Positions 1 through 7,947 of a stretch of DNA of 64,000 bases are shown here, in pieces. Every line of letters starts with the position of its first letter. The stretch's first letter is position 1. The DNA comes from Acidilobaceae archaeon (lineage in GTDB: Archaea > Thermoproteota > Thermoprotei_A > Sulfolobales > Acidilobaceae). The stretch lies in contig JANXEI010000001.1 of assembly GCA_025058835.1 (NCBI GenBank), forward strand, positions 376,561-440,560, in the 5' to 3' direction. The position numbers and the translations under genes were made by a program. Below the pieces are notes generated by a model. It saw nothing but the letters and a program-made list of their open reading frames with translations, made no database searches and was not told the DNA's origin.

Positions 1-2
1 CT

Positions 3-710
3 GCGGTCATGGGATTGGCGATTCAGAACTCTTCCTGGACCACCATGTATTACCTAGGAGCTGCAGTTTCGCTCGCCTCTGCCCTTCTGTGCTTGGCAGT
101 TGAGGCTCCTCGGGGGGAAACCGGAGGGAGGCGCTCCTCGAAGAGTTCTGTACTCACTAGGCCTTTCCTCCTCTCTTCCTTAGCCCTCCTCCTATACGTC
201 GTAGCGTATCAGTCCCTCTTCGTGTTCCTGCCTGCCCTTCACGAGAAGGAGGACTACCCCAGCAGCGGCACATCTCTAGCCTTCACTGTCCTTGCGGCTT
301 TCAACTTAGCCTCCCGCCTCATCCTCTCTCTCACGAGCCTCTTGCAGCCTCCCAGCGCGGCGCTCCTGGGAGCTCTCCTGGGCTTTGGAGGGTACGTTGC
401 CATAGCTCTCTGGCCTATGGGCTTCCTGTCTCTGCTAGGCTCTGCTCTCGTAGGCTTTGGCCTCGGGCTGCTAGTCCCATCTCTCCAGGTGATCTCCCTT
501 CTAGGGGTACCTCAGGATAGAAGGGGGCTAGCCTCAAGTGTGTACACAGCAATGTTCGACATTGCATCTCTCATAGGTCCCCCCCTCGTGATGTCTCTCT
601 CAGGCACATACGAGAGATCTCTCTTTGTCTCTGCGATCTATGCTCTGTTATCTTCACTTCCCGTAATCGTTATATACAATGGGAAAAGGGAAAAAGTGGA
701 AGGGAGGTAA
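3..710 (+). CDS. MFS transporter, C-terminal half (cut by window edge)
   Basis: Polytopic membrane protein whose reading frame is open to the left edge, so the N-terminal half lies outside the window. What remains shows about six hydrophobic segments separated by short basic loops (for example RGETGGRRSSKSS before the second half), matching transmembrane helices 6-12 of a major facilitator. The first Met inside the window (position 9) sits in a hydrophobic helix and is not a credible start. No substrate can be assigned. It converges on ssb with only about 10 bp between the two stop codons. Identification rests on hydropathy and general MFS-like loop pattern. Confidence 0.7.
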   Translation, partial: AVMGLAIQNSSWTTMYYLGAAVSLASALLCLAVEAPRGETGGRRSSKSSVLTRPFLLSSLALLLYVVAYQSLFVFLPALHEKEDYPSSGTSLAFTVLAAFNLASRLILSLTSLLQPPSAALLGALLGFGGYVAIALWPMGFLSLLGSALVGFGLGLLVPSLQVISLLGVPQDRRGLASSVYTAMFDIASLIGPPLVMSLSGTYERSLFVSAIYALLSSLPVIVIYNGKREKVEGR

Positions 711-720
711 GTAGAGGGGA

Positions 721-1149
721 CTACCTTCTGCGCTGACCTCCAAAACCTCCGTAGCGAGGTCTCCCCTGGAAGCCCCTGCGCTCTCCTCCTGCCTCTTTGC
801 GCGGAGAGCCCTCTGGTATCTCATCCACGGTTGGCACCTCGCTGTCATCTATCCTATTGATGCTGCCCCTCTGGCCAACGTTAAGCTGAACCTGCCCCCG
901 AAAGACGGTGGTCCAGCCTCCCCTGATCTCGATGGCGTCTCCCGGCCTTATGCTCCCCGCCACCTTCCCCCAGAGGGTCAGCTTTATCCTGCCGCTCTCG
1001 TCGCCCACCAGAGCCTCGCTAATAGTCCTCGGACCGTTCTTGGTTTCTATGACTTTTGAGTCTCCTGCCTCTATAACTCTTACTCGAATGTTCACGTTAT
1101 CCATGTTACCCTTCAGATCTGCAACCCTGGTATACTCCAATTCCTTCAC
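721..1149 (-). CDS. ssb: single-stranded DNA-binding protein, crenarchaeal SSB type
   Basis: Binds single-stranded DNA during replication, repair and recombination. One OB-fold fills residues 5-105, with the conserved blocks KNGPRTISEALVGDE, KLTLWGK and WTTVFRGQVQLNVG that closely resemble the Sulfolobus SSB; a Gly/Arg-rich, flexible tail follows (GGERRGFQGRPRYGG, then GGQRRR). Length of 142 aa is normal for this family. Crenarchaeal SSBs usually end in an acidic tail that recruits partners; here the tail is basic to the end, which is slightly unusual. Starts with GTG. The predicted TATA box (about 1198-1208) puts the transcript start near 1177, leaving a leader of about 28 nt almost filled by a hairpin (separate entry). 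Confidence 0.93.
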   Translation of the reverse strand: MKELEYTRVADLKGNMDNVNIRVRVIEAGDSKVIETKNGPRTISEALVGDESGRIKLTLWGKVAGSIRPGDAIEIRGGWTTVFRGQVQLNVGQRGSINRIDDSEVPTVDEIPEGSPRKEAGGERRGFQGRPRYGGFGGQRRR

Positions 1150-1152
1150 TCC

Positions 1153-1172
1153 GAGGAGTGACTTCGCTCCTC
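1153..1172 (-). promoter_or_regulatory. hairpin in the ssb 5' leader
   Basis: On the ssb transcript GAGGAG (1172-1167) can pair with CTCCTC (1158-1153) around an 8-nt loop. The stem ends three nucleotides before the GTG start at 1149, so it could mask the ribosome entry site. Pairing is seen; regulatory use is inferred. Confidence 0.4.
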
Positions 1173-1222
1173 AGCCCATAGAAGCTGGGCGCTCAAGAGT
1201 ATTAAAGCCTTTCTCTGTTCTG

Positions 1223-1230
1223 CTATATAT
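1223..1230 (+). promoter_or_regulatory. TATA box of sod
   Basis: CTATATAT centred near 1227 predicts a transcript start near 1253. This lies inside the longest possible reading frame (ATG 1242) and therefore argues for one of the downstream GTG starts. Confidence 0.6.
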
Positions 1231-1265
1231 CAACTCTTAAAATGACTCTCGATGGTGGGCTCGCG

Positions 1266-1910
1266 GTGTCCACAGTGGCGTTCAGGAGATATGAGCTTCC
1301 TCCTCTTCCCTATGCATATAGCGCTCTCGAACCATACATAATCGAGGAGATCATGAGGCTTCACCACACTAGGCATCACAACTCTTACGTAGTGGGAGCG
1401 AACGCGGCTCTGGAGAAGATAGAGAAACATTTGAGAGGAGAGTTACAGCTCGACGTGAGAGCCGTCATGAGGGACTTCTCCTTCAACTATGGAGGTCACA
1501 TAATGCACACTATATTCTGGCCAAACATGGCTCCTGCAGGGAAGGGAGGCGGGAAGCCCGGCGGAAGGTTGGAGGACCTCATCATTAAGAACTTCGGGAG
1601 CTTCGACGCTTTCAAAGCCCTCTTCAGCCAGGCTGCCAAGACTGTGGAGGGAGTAGGCTGGGCCTTGCTGGGCTATGACCCCATAACGGAGGAGCTCAGG
1701 ATACTTCAGCTGGAGAAGCACAACCTTCTCATGACTGCCGGCATCGTGCCCCTCCTCGTTATAGACGTGTGGGAGCATGCGTACTATCTCCAGTACAAGA
1801 ACGACAGGGGGAGCTATGTGGACAACTGGTGGAACGTAGTCAACTGGGGCGATGTAGAGGCGAGGCTCGAGAAGGCTATTAACTCTGCCCGCTCCCTCCT
1901 TCTCCTCTAG
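1266..1910 (+). CDS. sod: iron/manganese superoxide dismutase
   Basis: Converts superoxide to oxygen and hydrogen peroxide in the cytoplasm. The Fe/Mn-SOD signature is complete: RYELPPLPY at the N-terminus, the first metal-ligand His in RLHHTRHHNSY, the second in MHTIFWPNMAP, and the Asp/His pair in DVWEHAYYLQY. Also typical are GKGGGKPGG and WWNVVNW. The open frame begins at ATG 1242, but the TATA box at 1223-1230 predicts transcription from about 1253, and a GGTG ribosome-binding motif (1254-1257) sits 8 nt before GTG 1266; that start also removes residues lacking homology. GTG 1275 is the other option. Metal preference (Fe, Mn or cambialistic) cannot be read from the sequence. Confidence 0.95.
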   Translation: MSTVAFRRYELPPLPYAYSALEPYIIEEIMRLHHTRHHNSYVVGANAALEKIEKHLRGELQLDVRAVMRDFSFNYGGHIMHTIFWPNMAPAGKGGGKPGGRLEDLIIKNFGSFDAFKALFSQAAKTVEGVGWALLGYDPITEELRILQLEKHNLLMTAGIVPLLVIDVWEHAYYLQYKNDRGSYVDNWWNVVNWGDVEARLEKAINSARSLLLL

Positions 1911-1919
1911 GTGTAGTTA

Positions 1920-2216
1920 TTGGACAAGAAACAGTTTATTTTGAAGTACATAGAAGAGAACAAGAGTCCATGGGTGAAAGCGGCCTTCTACTCAGACCCT
2001 GACGTTTCCCGGCTCCTGGAAGAGCTAACGAAAAGGTGGGAAAGAGAGGGGAGAGGGATGCCTCTGGACTATGCTACGGAAGAGGAGCTGGAGGAGCTGT
2101 ACAATAAGGCTATGAAGTACGCCTTCATGAGTGACGATGAGGCTAGGAGTCAGCTTTGGGGCGGGGAGAAGTCAGGAGGACTGCTGAGCCTTATCAGAAG
2201 ACTCTTTGGGAGGTAG
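1920..2216 (+). CDS. hypothetical protein, small and helical
   Basis: 98-aa soluble protein starting with TTG 10 bp after sod, probably co-transcribed with it. Rich in Lys/Glu and predicted helical; a stretch of acidic residues (EEELEELYNKAM) is followed by an amphipathic basic C-terminal helix, LLSLIRRLFGR, which could touch a membrane. No family recognised. Its 3' end overlaps the convergent membrane-protein gene by 45 bp, so one of the two ends may be slightly misplaced. Confidence 0.6.
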   Translation: MDKKQFILKYIEENKSPWVKAAFYSDPDVSRLLEELTKRWEREGRGMPLDYATEEELEELYNKAMKYAFMSDDEARSQLWGGEKSGGLLSLIRRLFGR

Positions 2217-2390
2217 CCTCTTCAAGTCCCTCAGGACTATGAAGTAAGATATGATAGGTGAGAACAAGACCAAGAGGAGCCCCAAGATAGTGACAGGGTT
2301 GTCAATTCTCCCGCCGAGCAGAACGAGGGCTGAGCCAATAATGGCGATCGAGAACGTTATGAGGACCTTCTTAGCTACAATGAATGCCAA
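2172..2390 (-). CDS. small membrane protein, two transmembrane helices
   Basis: 72-aa protein with two hydrophobic segments (around residues 8-26 and 33-52) joined by a short loop containing GGRID, and a basic/polar tail (RDLKRLPPKES). Begins at TTG 2390, overlapping the end of the upstream CinA-like gene by 20 bp, consistent with translational coupling. No family recognised. The tail overlaps the convergent gene ending at 2216. Confidence 0.5.
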   Translation of the reverse strand: MAFIVAKKVLITFSIAIIGSALVLLGGRIDNPVTILGLLLVLFSPIISYFIVLRDLKRLPPKESSDKAQQSS

Positions 2391-3177
2391 AGTGCTGCCC
2401 CCCTCTGGTCTCCACTTCTTTTAGAACTTGGGTAAGGATCTCGCGTGCCTCCCTCTCCGCCTCCTGCCTATCCGCGCCGAAGGAGAGGACCTTCACGTCT
2501 AAAACCGGCACCCCCTGCTCGAAGCCCAAAGGGTGGCTCTTAAGGTAGGAGCTGGTGCGCTCCTTTGCCAGCCTCTCCATCAGAGGCGCTAAGGTCGATT
2601 CGGGCACCCCCCTTATCCTCGAAGCGCATTCTATCGCCTCCCTCTCAGGGGCCATTTGTCTGATCAGGGGAACGACCTCTTCGAACATAGCCTCCATCTC
2701 CCTCGGTACACCGGGAAGGGATACTATGACCGTTTCGCCCTCCCTCAGCAGGCAACCCGGAGCAGAACCCGCTGAGTTCTTGAGGATCTTTGCCCCCTGC
2801 GGCATGACCGCCATTTTGATCCTGTGCTCGGTTAAAGGGAGGCCCCTTCTGTCGTAGTGATCTTTCAGCATTCTCAGAGCTTCATCGTTAACCTCCATCT
2901 CCCTCCCCAGAGCCCTGCCCACAGCTGCGAGCGTGACATCGTCATGAGTGGGGCCCAGTCCTCCCGTCGTCACTATCAGCCTTGCCCTGCCCAAGGCCCT
3001 CCTTATCTCGTCAGCTATCTCCTCGATGTCGTCGGGAACGACGACGATCCTTCTGACGTTGAAGCCCATGACAGTGAGCCTCTTGCCCAGCCAGGACGCG
3101 TTGGTATTAACGGTCCTCCCGATCAGCAGCTCGTTACCTATCGAGAGTATCCACGCTTCGGGAAGCTTTGGCTCCAA
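2371..3177 (-). CDS. CinA/MoaB-like molybdopterin-binding-fold protein (NMN deamidase-related)
   Basis: Contains a single MoCF (molybdopterin-binding) domain: SIGNELLIGRTVNTNASWL, GLGPTHDDVT and SLPGVPREMEAMFE are the characteristic CinA N-domain blocks. It lacks the separate C-terminal PncC amidase domain of bacterial CinA, so pyridine-nucleotide deamidase activity should not be assumed; archaeal homologues are commonly labelled nicotinamide mononucleotide deamidase-related. The C-terminal 90 residues (SHPLGFEQGVPVLDVKV onward) form an additional alpha/beta region with an acidic helix. It is divergent from, and close to, the Nudix hydrolase gene, so their promoters share the same short region. 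Confidence 0.85.
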   Translation of the reverse strand: MEPKLPEAWILSIGNELLIGRTVNTNASWLGKRLTVMGFNVRRIVVVPDDIEEIADEIRRALGRARLIVTTGGLGPTHDDVTLAAVGRALGREMEVNDEALRMLKDHYDRRGLPLTEHRIKMAVMPQGAKILKNSAGSAPGCLLREGETVIVSLPGVPREMEAMFEEVVPLIRQMAPEREAIECASRIRGVPESTLAPLMERLAKERTSSYLKSHPLGFEQGVPVLDVKVLSFGADRQEAEREAREILTQVLKEVETRGGQHFGIHCS

Positions 3178-3233
3178 GCTCAGGTCCCGCGATAGATGAT
3201 AAGGCTCCTAATATCTCTCAGCGCGGGTCCAAG

Positions 3234-3749
3234 TTGAGAATTTCGTGTACTGGAAGGAGGGTACGCTTCGAGAGCGAGTTGAAGGAGCTCCCCAATGGCG
3301 CTTCAGTGCTGGTTGACAGAGTGATCTTTCCCCGCAGCGTTGCAGTGCTGCCAGCATGGAAGGAGGGGAAAATAGCTCTAATTCGCCAGTACAGGCCTAG
3401 CATCGACAAGTGGATCCTCGAGGTCCCAGCAGGCACAATAGATGAGGGAGAGAGCGCAGAGGGGGCTGCGGCGAGGGAAATGGAAGAGGAGGCAGGCCTC
3501 AGGCCAGGTCGTCTCGAGGAAGTAGGGAGAGGCTACGTATCGCCAGGCTACTCGACAGAACACCTTACCCTATATATAGCGTGGGATCCTGTGGAAGGTC
3601 GAGCAGCAGCAGAGGTCCATGAGGTAATAGAGAAGAGGGTAATAGTGAGCCTAGAGGAGGCCCTAGAGATGATGAGAAGAGGAGAGATAGAGGACGTAAA
3701 GACTATCCTGCTTCTCCTTGCTCTCTCCCAGAGGGTGGGGAGGAAGTGA
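3234..3749 (+). CDS. Nudix hydrolase, ADP-ribose pyrophosphatase-like
   Basis: Hydrolyses a nucleoside diphosphate linked to another group; ADP-ribose is the most likely substrate. The Nudix box reads G-x5-E-x7-REMEEEAG, with the two metal-binding Glu pairs intact, preceded by RQYRPSIDKWILEVPAG, the typical ADP-ribose pyrophosphatase region. The frame is open from TTG 3168, but homologues start close to CTGRRVRFE and a TATA-like CTAATATCT (about 3208-3216) predicts transcription from near 3238, so TTG 3234 (leaderless) is preferred. The stop overlaps the dtdA start by 4 bp (GTGA), indicating one operon. Confidence 0.85.
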   Translation: MRISCTGRRVRFESELKELPNGASVLVDRVIFPRSVAVLPAWKEGKIALIRQYRPSIDKWILEVPAGTIDEGESAEGAAAREMEEEAGLRPGRLEEVGRGYVSPGYSTEHLTLYIAWDPVEGRAAAEVHEVIEKRVIVSLEEALEMMRRGEIEDVKTILLLLALSQRVGRK

Positions 3750-4555
3750 TAGTCGTTGCATACTCTTTGAGAGACCCTGCCGGCAGCGGCTCTGCGAAGC
3801 TCCTACTGGAACTGACGAGGGGAGAGGAGACGACCTGTGCAGGAGCAGTAGAGTGCTATTCGACGCCCATGGGACTTATAGCAGGTTACAGGGAGGACGT
3901 GGTAGAATTGGAGGCACTCCAAGAGCTGAGCCCGGCGGCAGATGCCTTCATAGTGATGTCTCGACACTCCGCGGAGAGCGGTAGAAAGACCTTCAGCGTT
4001 CACCATCCCGGCAACCCCACTGAAACGCCGCACGGGGGTAGACCGCGTAGCCTAGCCCTATCGTTCCCCGGCCTGAGCAAGGCCCTCATGCTGAACTACA
4101 GGGAGACCTCGCGGGGCTTAGGGGGCTTCGAGTTGACCCTCGAAGCCACTCACCACGGTCCAACGGAGGTCGGGAGGCCCGTAGTCTTCATAGAGATAGG
4201 CAGCACGGAAGCAGAGTGGAGGAACGAGGAGGCCCAAAAGGCGATGGCGCTTGCCGTTCTCAGGACTTTAGAAGGCGGTCCCAGAAGCTGCAAAGCCGCG
4301 GTAGGCATAGGCGGCACTCACTACCCTGCCCGTTTCACTAGGATGCACCTGGAGGAAGATGTGTGCTTCGGTCACATCTTGGCAAGGTATCAGATGACTG
4401 GCGTTACGGAAGATGTGCTCAGGCAGGCGCTGGAGAGGACGTATCCGGAGACTCCGCAGCTGGTCTTCGTAGAGAAGAAGAGCGTTAAAAGGGAGCAGAA
4501 GGAGCTGATAGAAAGGATAGCAGCAGAGAGAGGGGCTGTGGTAGAGTACTTATAG
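3746..4555 (+). CDS. dtdA: D-aminoacyl-tRNA deacylase, archaeal type
   Basis: Removes D-amino acids mistakenly attached to tRNA, the DtdA/GEK1 family found in archaea and plants. Diagnostic motifs are SRHSAESGRKTFSVHHPGN, EATHHGPTEVG and GIGGTHYPARFT, which carry the zinc-binding and catalytic His/Glu residues. The 269-aa length is normal. It starts at GTG 3746 overlapping the Nudix stop codon. The TAG stop (4553-4555) directly abuts the CCA end of the convergent tRNA-Gln gene, so the two have no spacer at all. Confidence 0.93.
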   Translation: MIVVAYSLRDPAGSGSAKLLLELTRGEETTCAGAVECYSTPMGLIAGYREDVVELEALQELSPAADAFIVMSRHSAESGRKTFSVHHPGNPTETPHGGRPRSLALSFPGLSKALMLNYRETSRGLGGFELTLEATHHGPTEVGRPVVFIEIGSTEAEWRNEEAQKAMALAVLRTLEGGPRSCKAAVGIGGTHYPARFTRMHLEEDVCFGHILARYQMTGVTEDVLRQALERTYPETPQLVFVEKKSVKREQKELIERIAAERGAVVEYL

Positions 4556-4631
4556 TGGTAGCCGGGCGGGGATTCGAACCCCGGTCACGGGGGCCAAAAC
4601 CCCGCATCCTTGGCCGCTAGACGACCCGGCT
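4556..4631 (-). tRNA. tRNA-Gln (anticodon TTG), CCA encoded
   Basis: Full cloverleaf on the minus strand: acceptor AGCCGGG/CCCGGCT, anticodon stem CGGGG/CCCCG with loop TTTTGGC (anticodon TTG), T-arm CGGGG-TTCGAAT-CCCCG, discriminator A. Positions 4556-4558 encode the 3' CCA. No intron. A TATA-like TTTAA near 4654-4660 is 27 bp upstream of the 5' end. Confidence 0.97.
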
Positions 4632-4665
4632 GCATTATAATGAGAACAAAGGAGGGTTAAATGTC

Positions 4666-5670
4666 CTACTCGTAAAGGACCTTCGTTACGCTTCGCGTGC
4701 TAGCTATGTCAAAAGTGATCTCTGCGATGTCAAGAGTGTAATCCACGATCCTTCCCAAGCTTAGCATGATGTCGTGGTACTCCAGGGGCTCCCGGGGCAG
4801 CTCGACTCTCTTCAACATATCCCTGAAAACCTCTATCTCTAAGGCTAGCTCTCTAGCAGAATCTGCGTCTACCCTCATGAGCCCATCCACCGCTCTCACG
4901 AACTTCTCTGCCGCTTCCTCCAGCAGCTCCGCGATCTTGCTCGTGTCCAGCTTCATCTCGACAAGCCTTGCCATGTTCTCTGCTACTATGCTCAAATGAT
5001 CCCCGATCCTCTCCACCGTCTTGAAAGCCCTGTAATAGTGCAGTGCCTCTGCATGAGATTGGAGGCCGACTGCATCTATGGTATTTGCCCCCATAAGCGT
5101 TGAGGTGAGGTTCCTTACGATCACGAGGAAAGCCTTGTCTACGACGTTGTCCCTCTCTTTAACGGCCCTTAGGACCTCCAAGTCCTCCTGCCTCGCCCCT
5201 CTCACGATCTCTTGAAAGACTACTGTGATGAGCCTCTTCAGCCAGGAGAGAGTGTCGCTAACGCTGAGGGGCTTGGGAGCTCCTATGACCTTGTACGAAA
5301 CATAGTTCTCGTTTTCCTCTGCCACCAGTATATTTGCTACCCGGTACTCCACGAAGGCCCTGAGCTCCTTCAACGTCTTAGAGGTCTGCTCGTCATACAG
5401 GATCTTGAACACCTCGTAACCAGCTATGTAAGCAGCTATGAACTCCCTGGCAGCAGTGGCCATACTAGAGCCTTTCCTCAGGTCAATAACTTTAGCTAAC
5501 TTTACCTCCGTGAACCTCGGCTCCGGCCTTACCTTCAGGCTCCCGTCCGGCATTAGGTCGATGAAGACTCTCGCACCCTTAGAGATGCCGAGGTTCTTTG
5601 CCCACTCTTTCGGGATCGAGATTATGTACGTTGATTTGCCGGTGAACTGGACTCTCCTCACTATGCTCAA
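4666..5670 (-). CDS. phoU: phosphate-uptake regulator: AbrB-type DNA-binding domain fused to PhoU domain
   Basis: Residues 1-50 form a SpoVT/AbrB-like swapped-hairpin DNA-binding domain (VRRVQFTGKSTYIISIPKEWAKNLGI), and the rest are two PhoU-like three-helix repeats with the characteristic E-R-I-G-D-H motif near residue 220. The combination suggests a transcription regulator that senses the Pst transporter or phosphate state. It lies last in the pst block but is separated from phoU by about 70 bp that contain a plausible own TATA box (about 5707-5717, minus strand), so it may also be transcribed alone. This fusion is common in crenarchaea. Confidence 0.88.
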   Translation of the reverse strand: MSIVRRVQFTGKSTYIISIPKEWAKNLGISKGARVFIDLMPDGSLKVRPEPRFTEVKLAKVIDLRKGSSMATAAREFIAAYIAGYEVFKILYDEQTSKTLKELRAFVEYRVANILVAEENENYVSYKVIGAPKPLSVSDTLSWLKRLITVVFQEIVRGARQEDLEVLRAVKERDNVVDKAFLVIVRNLTSTLMGANTIDAVGLQSHAEALHYYRAFKTVERIGDHLSIVAENMARLVEMKLDTSKIAELLEEAAEKFVRAVDGLMRVDADSARELALEIEVFRDMLKRVELPREPLEYHDIMLSLGRIVDYTLDIAEITFDIASTRSVTKVLYE

Positions 5671-5738
5671 TTCTGGGCCCGCATAACTCTATAGATCTCA
5701 GGGGTATTAAATTAGTTTAGGAAGGGTGATCGGAGAGC

Positions 5739-6338
5739 CTATGACCACGTCCTCTCGGCTGCCTTAGCTATATAGGTCGCATGATCTGCTATTCTCTCTA
5801 CATGTCTCATGAAGAGCAAGGTGGCCGCAACGCTCACGCTAACCTCCTTTGAGGAGCCAAGCTTGTTTAGGTATTTGCGGTACACTTCGTCGATCATGTC
5901 GTCGCTCTTTAGAACCTCTTCGAGTGTCCTGAGATCTCCCGTAGCAAAGATCTTAACTGCCTGGTTTAGCATCCTCCTTGACAGCAGGAGCGCCTCCATA
6001 GCATCCTTTTCTACTATAAGCTCCCCGCCTATGCTCTTCATCATGATCGTTATCTCCCTCAGGTACCTCGCAATCCTGTACAGATCGTACGAGATGCTCA
6101 GGGCAGACTCGGCGAATATTAGGTCGCTCGCCAGGGGCTGGAACCTTGCAATGAAAAGAGTGGCCTGTCTCATAAGAATGTCCTTGTACTCCTCAGCAAG
6201 CTTAGCCACATCTCCTGCCCTCCTGTAGCTCTCCTCTCCCCGGTAACTCTCCACGTCCTGAAAGAGGCCGTCGACTAGCTCGTAGAGCTTCAGGGTCATG
6301 TTGACGATCTTTTGTCTCTCCTCATCTATCGTCATCAT
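5739..6338 (-). CDS. phoU: PhoU family protein
   Basis: 199-aa all-helical protein with two PhoU repeats; the metal-binding E-R-I-A-D-H motif is visible near the C-terminus (HVERIADHATYIAKAAE). PhoU proteins couple phosphate transport by PstSCAB to signalling and prevent toxic uptake. It starts where pstB ends (1-bp overlap at 6338), so it is in the pst operon. It has no DNA-binding domain, unlike the second PhoU gene downstream. Confidence 0.88.
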   Translation of the reverse strand: MMTIDEERQKIVNMTLKLYELVDGLFQDVESYRGEESYRRAGDVAKLAEEYKDILMRQATLFIARFQPLASDLIFAESALSISYDLYRIARYLREITIMMKSIGGELIVEKDAMEALLLSRRMLNQAVKIFATGDLRTLEEVLKSDDMIDEVYRKYLNKLGSSKEVSVSVAATLLFMRHVERIADHATYIAKAAERTWS

Positions 6339-7096
6339 TACACTTCGCCCCTCAGGAATCTCTTCGTTACCTCATGCTTGGGGTTAATAGCTATTTCTTC
6401 CGTAGGCCCTCCCTCCACCACCTTTCCATCGTACATCATGACCGTGTAATCTGCGAGCCTAATGGCTTGCTGAGGCATGTGAGTTACCATGAAGATAGTG
6501 ATGCCTTCCTCCTTCCTTATGTTCCTGAGGGCCTCCTCGATCTTGAGAGTGTTCACAGGATCGATGTTAGCAGTAGGCTCGTCCAACAGGAGAAGCCTGG
6601 GCTTCAGCGCTAGAGCCCTCGCAAGGCAGAGCCTCTGCTGCTGCCCTCCGCTCAGCCTCCAAGGCGGATCCTTGAGCCTGCCCTTGACCTCGTCCCACAG
6701 CATGGCCTTCTCCAGGGCCCACTTCGCCAACTCGTCCATCTCCTTCTTGCTCTTTATCACGCCATTGATCCTTGCTCCTATCACGACGTTGTCGTAAATA
6801 CTCATGTGGGGGAAGGGGTTGGGCATCTGGAAGACCATGCTGCTCATCCTCCTCACATCGTACACATCCATATCCATGATAGACTTGCCGAACACCTTCA
6901 CAGTACCGCTAACCTTCACTCCCTCTATAAGGTCTATGAGCCTGTTCACCACCCTGAGCAGAGTAGTCTTACCGCTTCCGCTTGGTCCCATCAGCGCCGT
7001 TATGGTACCCTCTGGGACCTTCAGATTTATACCCTTGAGGATCTCCTTTTCAAAGATGCTTACCCTCAGGTTTTCCATCTCTATCGCATAGCTCAT
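6338..7096 (-). CDS. pstB: phosphate ABC transporter ATP-binding protein
   Basis: Cytoplasmic ATPase that powers phosphate import through PstC/PstA. Walker A GPSGSGKT, Q-loop FQMPNPFPHMSIYDNV (the PstB-type sequence), signature LSGGQQQR, Walker B LLLLDEPTANIDP and the switch His in VTHMPQQA are all present. The frame is open to 7177, but the sensible start is ATG 7096: it follows GAGGTGAG at good spacing, overlaps the pstA stop by 4 bp (ATGA) and begins exactly where homology begins. 252 aa, normal length. Confidence 0.95.
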   Translation of the reverse strand: MSYAIEMENLRVSIFEKEILKGINLKVPEGTITALMGPSGSGKTTLLRVVNRLIDLIEGVKVSGTVKVFGKSIMDMDVYDVRRMSSMVFQMPNPFPHMSIYDNVVIGARINGVIKSKKEMDELAKWALEKAMLWDEVKGRLKDPPWRLSGGQQQRLCLARALALKPRLLLLDEPTANIDPVNTLKIEEALRNIRKEEGITIFMVTHMPQQAIRLADYTVMMYDGKVVEGGPTEEIAINPKHEVTKRFLRGEV

Positions 7097-7947
7097 ACTC
7101 TCACCTCTCCCACCAGCCTCCGAGATATGAGGAAGAGGGTCAGATATAAGACTAATAGCAAGAAGGCAGCGCCCCATGCTATCCTATGCCAGTGTTCGAA
7201 GGGGCTCTGGATGAAAACATATATCATAAGGGTTATGGCATCGCTTGGTTCCAGAGGGCCACCGAAGATCATGTTTCTGGCGCCGAAGGCAGTGAAGAGG
7301 AGGGGAGCCGTCTCTCCCATTGCTTTAGCTATCGCTATGGTGATCCCCCTGACGATACCCCTTCTAGCTACCCCCATGGTCACCATATAGATCACTTGCG
7401 CTCTCTTCATCCCTATGCCGTAGGCTGCCTCAATATACGTTCTAGGAACTGACAAGAGGGCAAGCTCGGTGTAGGTGTAAACGTAAGGTATCATGACTAT
7501 GGCAAGGGCTACAGCTCCAGCTATCGCGGTAAACCTCCCAAATGGCATAACGAGTAGGGCAAAGACCACGATACCTATGACTATGGTAGGCACCTCTAGC
7601 AGAGAACGAGAAGTTGCCCTCACGATCTTGGTCAGGTTATGATTTGGGTACTCTGCTGAGAACACAGAGGCCAGAACTGCTATCGGCACCGCTATCACTG
7701 TAGCGACTGCGGTCATGAAGAGGGTACCTGCGATGGCGGGAGCTATCCCTCCCAGCTCGTTTACTCTAATGGGAGATGGGGGTATCTGAGTGAAGAAGTT
7801 AACGCCTCCTTCCAGCACCACCGGAAGGCCCTTGATGGTTATGTAGTATATGATGTGAAAGATGGGCAGCACTGCCACGAGAGCCAACAGAGTCACAGAA
7901 ACCGTGAAGATCCTGTCCACAAGCTTCCTCGACACCAAGATGATCAC
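7093..7947 (-). CDS. pstA: phosphate ABC transporter permease PstA
   Basis: Inner-membrane permease of the phosphate importer, 284 aa with six predicted membrane spans. The ABC permease EAA loop is recognisable as YIEAAYGIGMKRAQVIYMV followed by GETAPLLFTAFG, the PstA-type end. It starts next to the pstC stop (7948) with no spacer and overlaps pstB by 4 bp. Confidence 0.93.
   Translation of the reverse strand: MIILVSRKLVDRIFTVSVTLLALVAVLPIFHIIYYITIKGLPVVLEGGVNFFTQIPPSPIRVNELGGIAPAIAGTLFMTAVATVIAVPIAVLASVFSAEYPNHNLTKIVRATSRSLLEVPTIVIGIVVFALLVMPFGRFTAIAGAVALAIVMIPYVYTYTELALLSVPRTYIEAAYGIGMKRAQVIYMVTMGVARRGIVRGITIAIAKAMGETAPLLFTAFGARNMIFGGPLEPSDAITLMIYVFIQSPFEHWHRIAWGAAFLLLVLYLTLFLISRRLVGEVRV

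Noticed and set aside
1242-1265. ATG 1242 as start of sod
   Set aside because: It lies only about 15 bp after the TATA box, upstream of the expected transcript start; GTG 1266 with a GGTG motif fits better.
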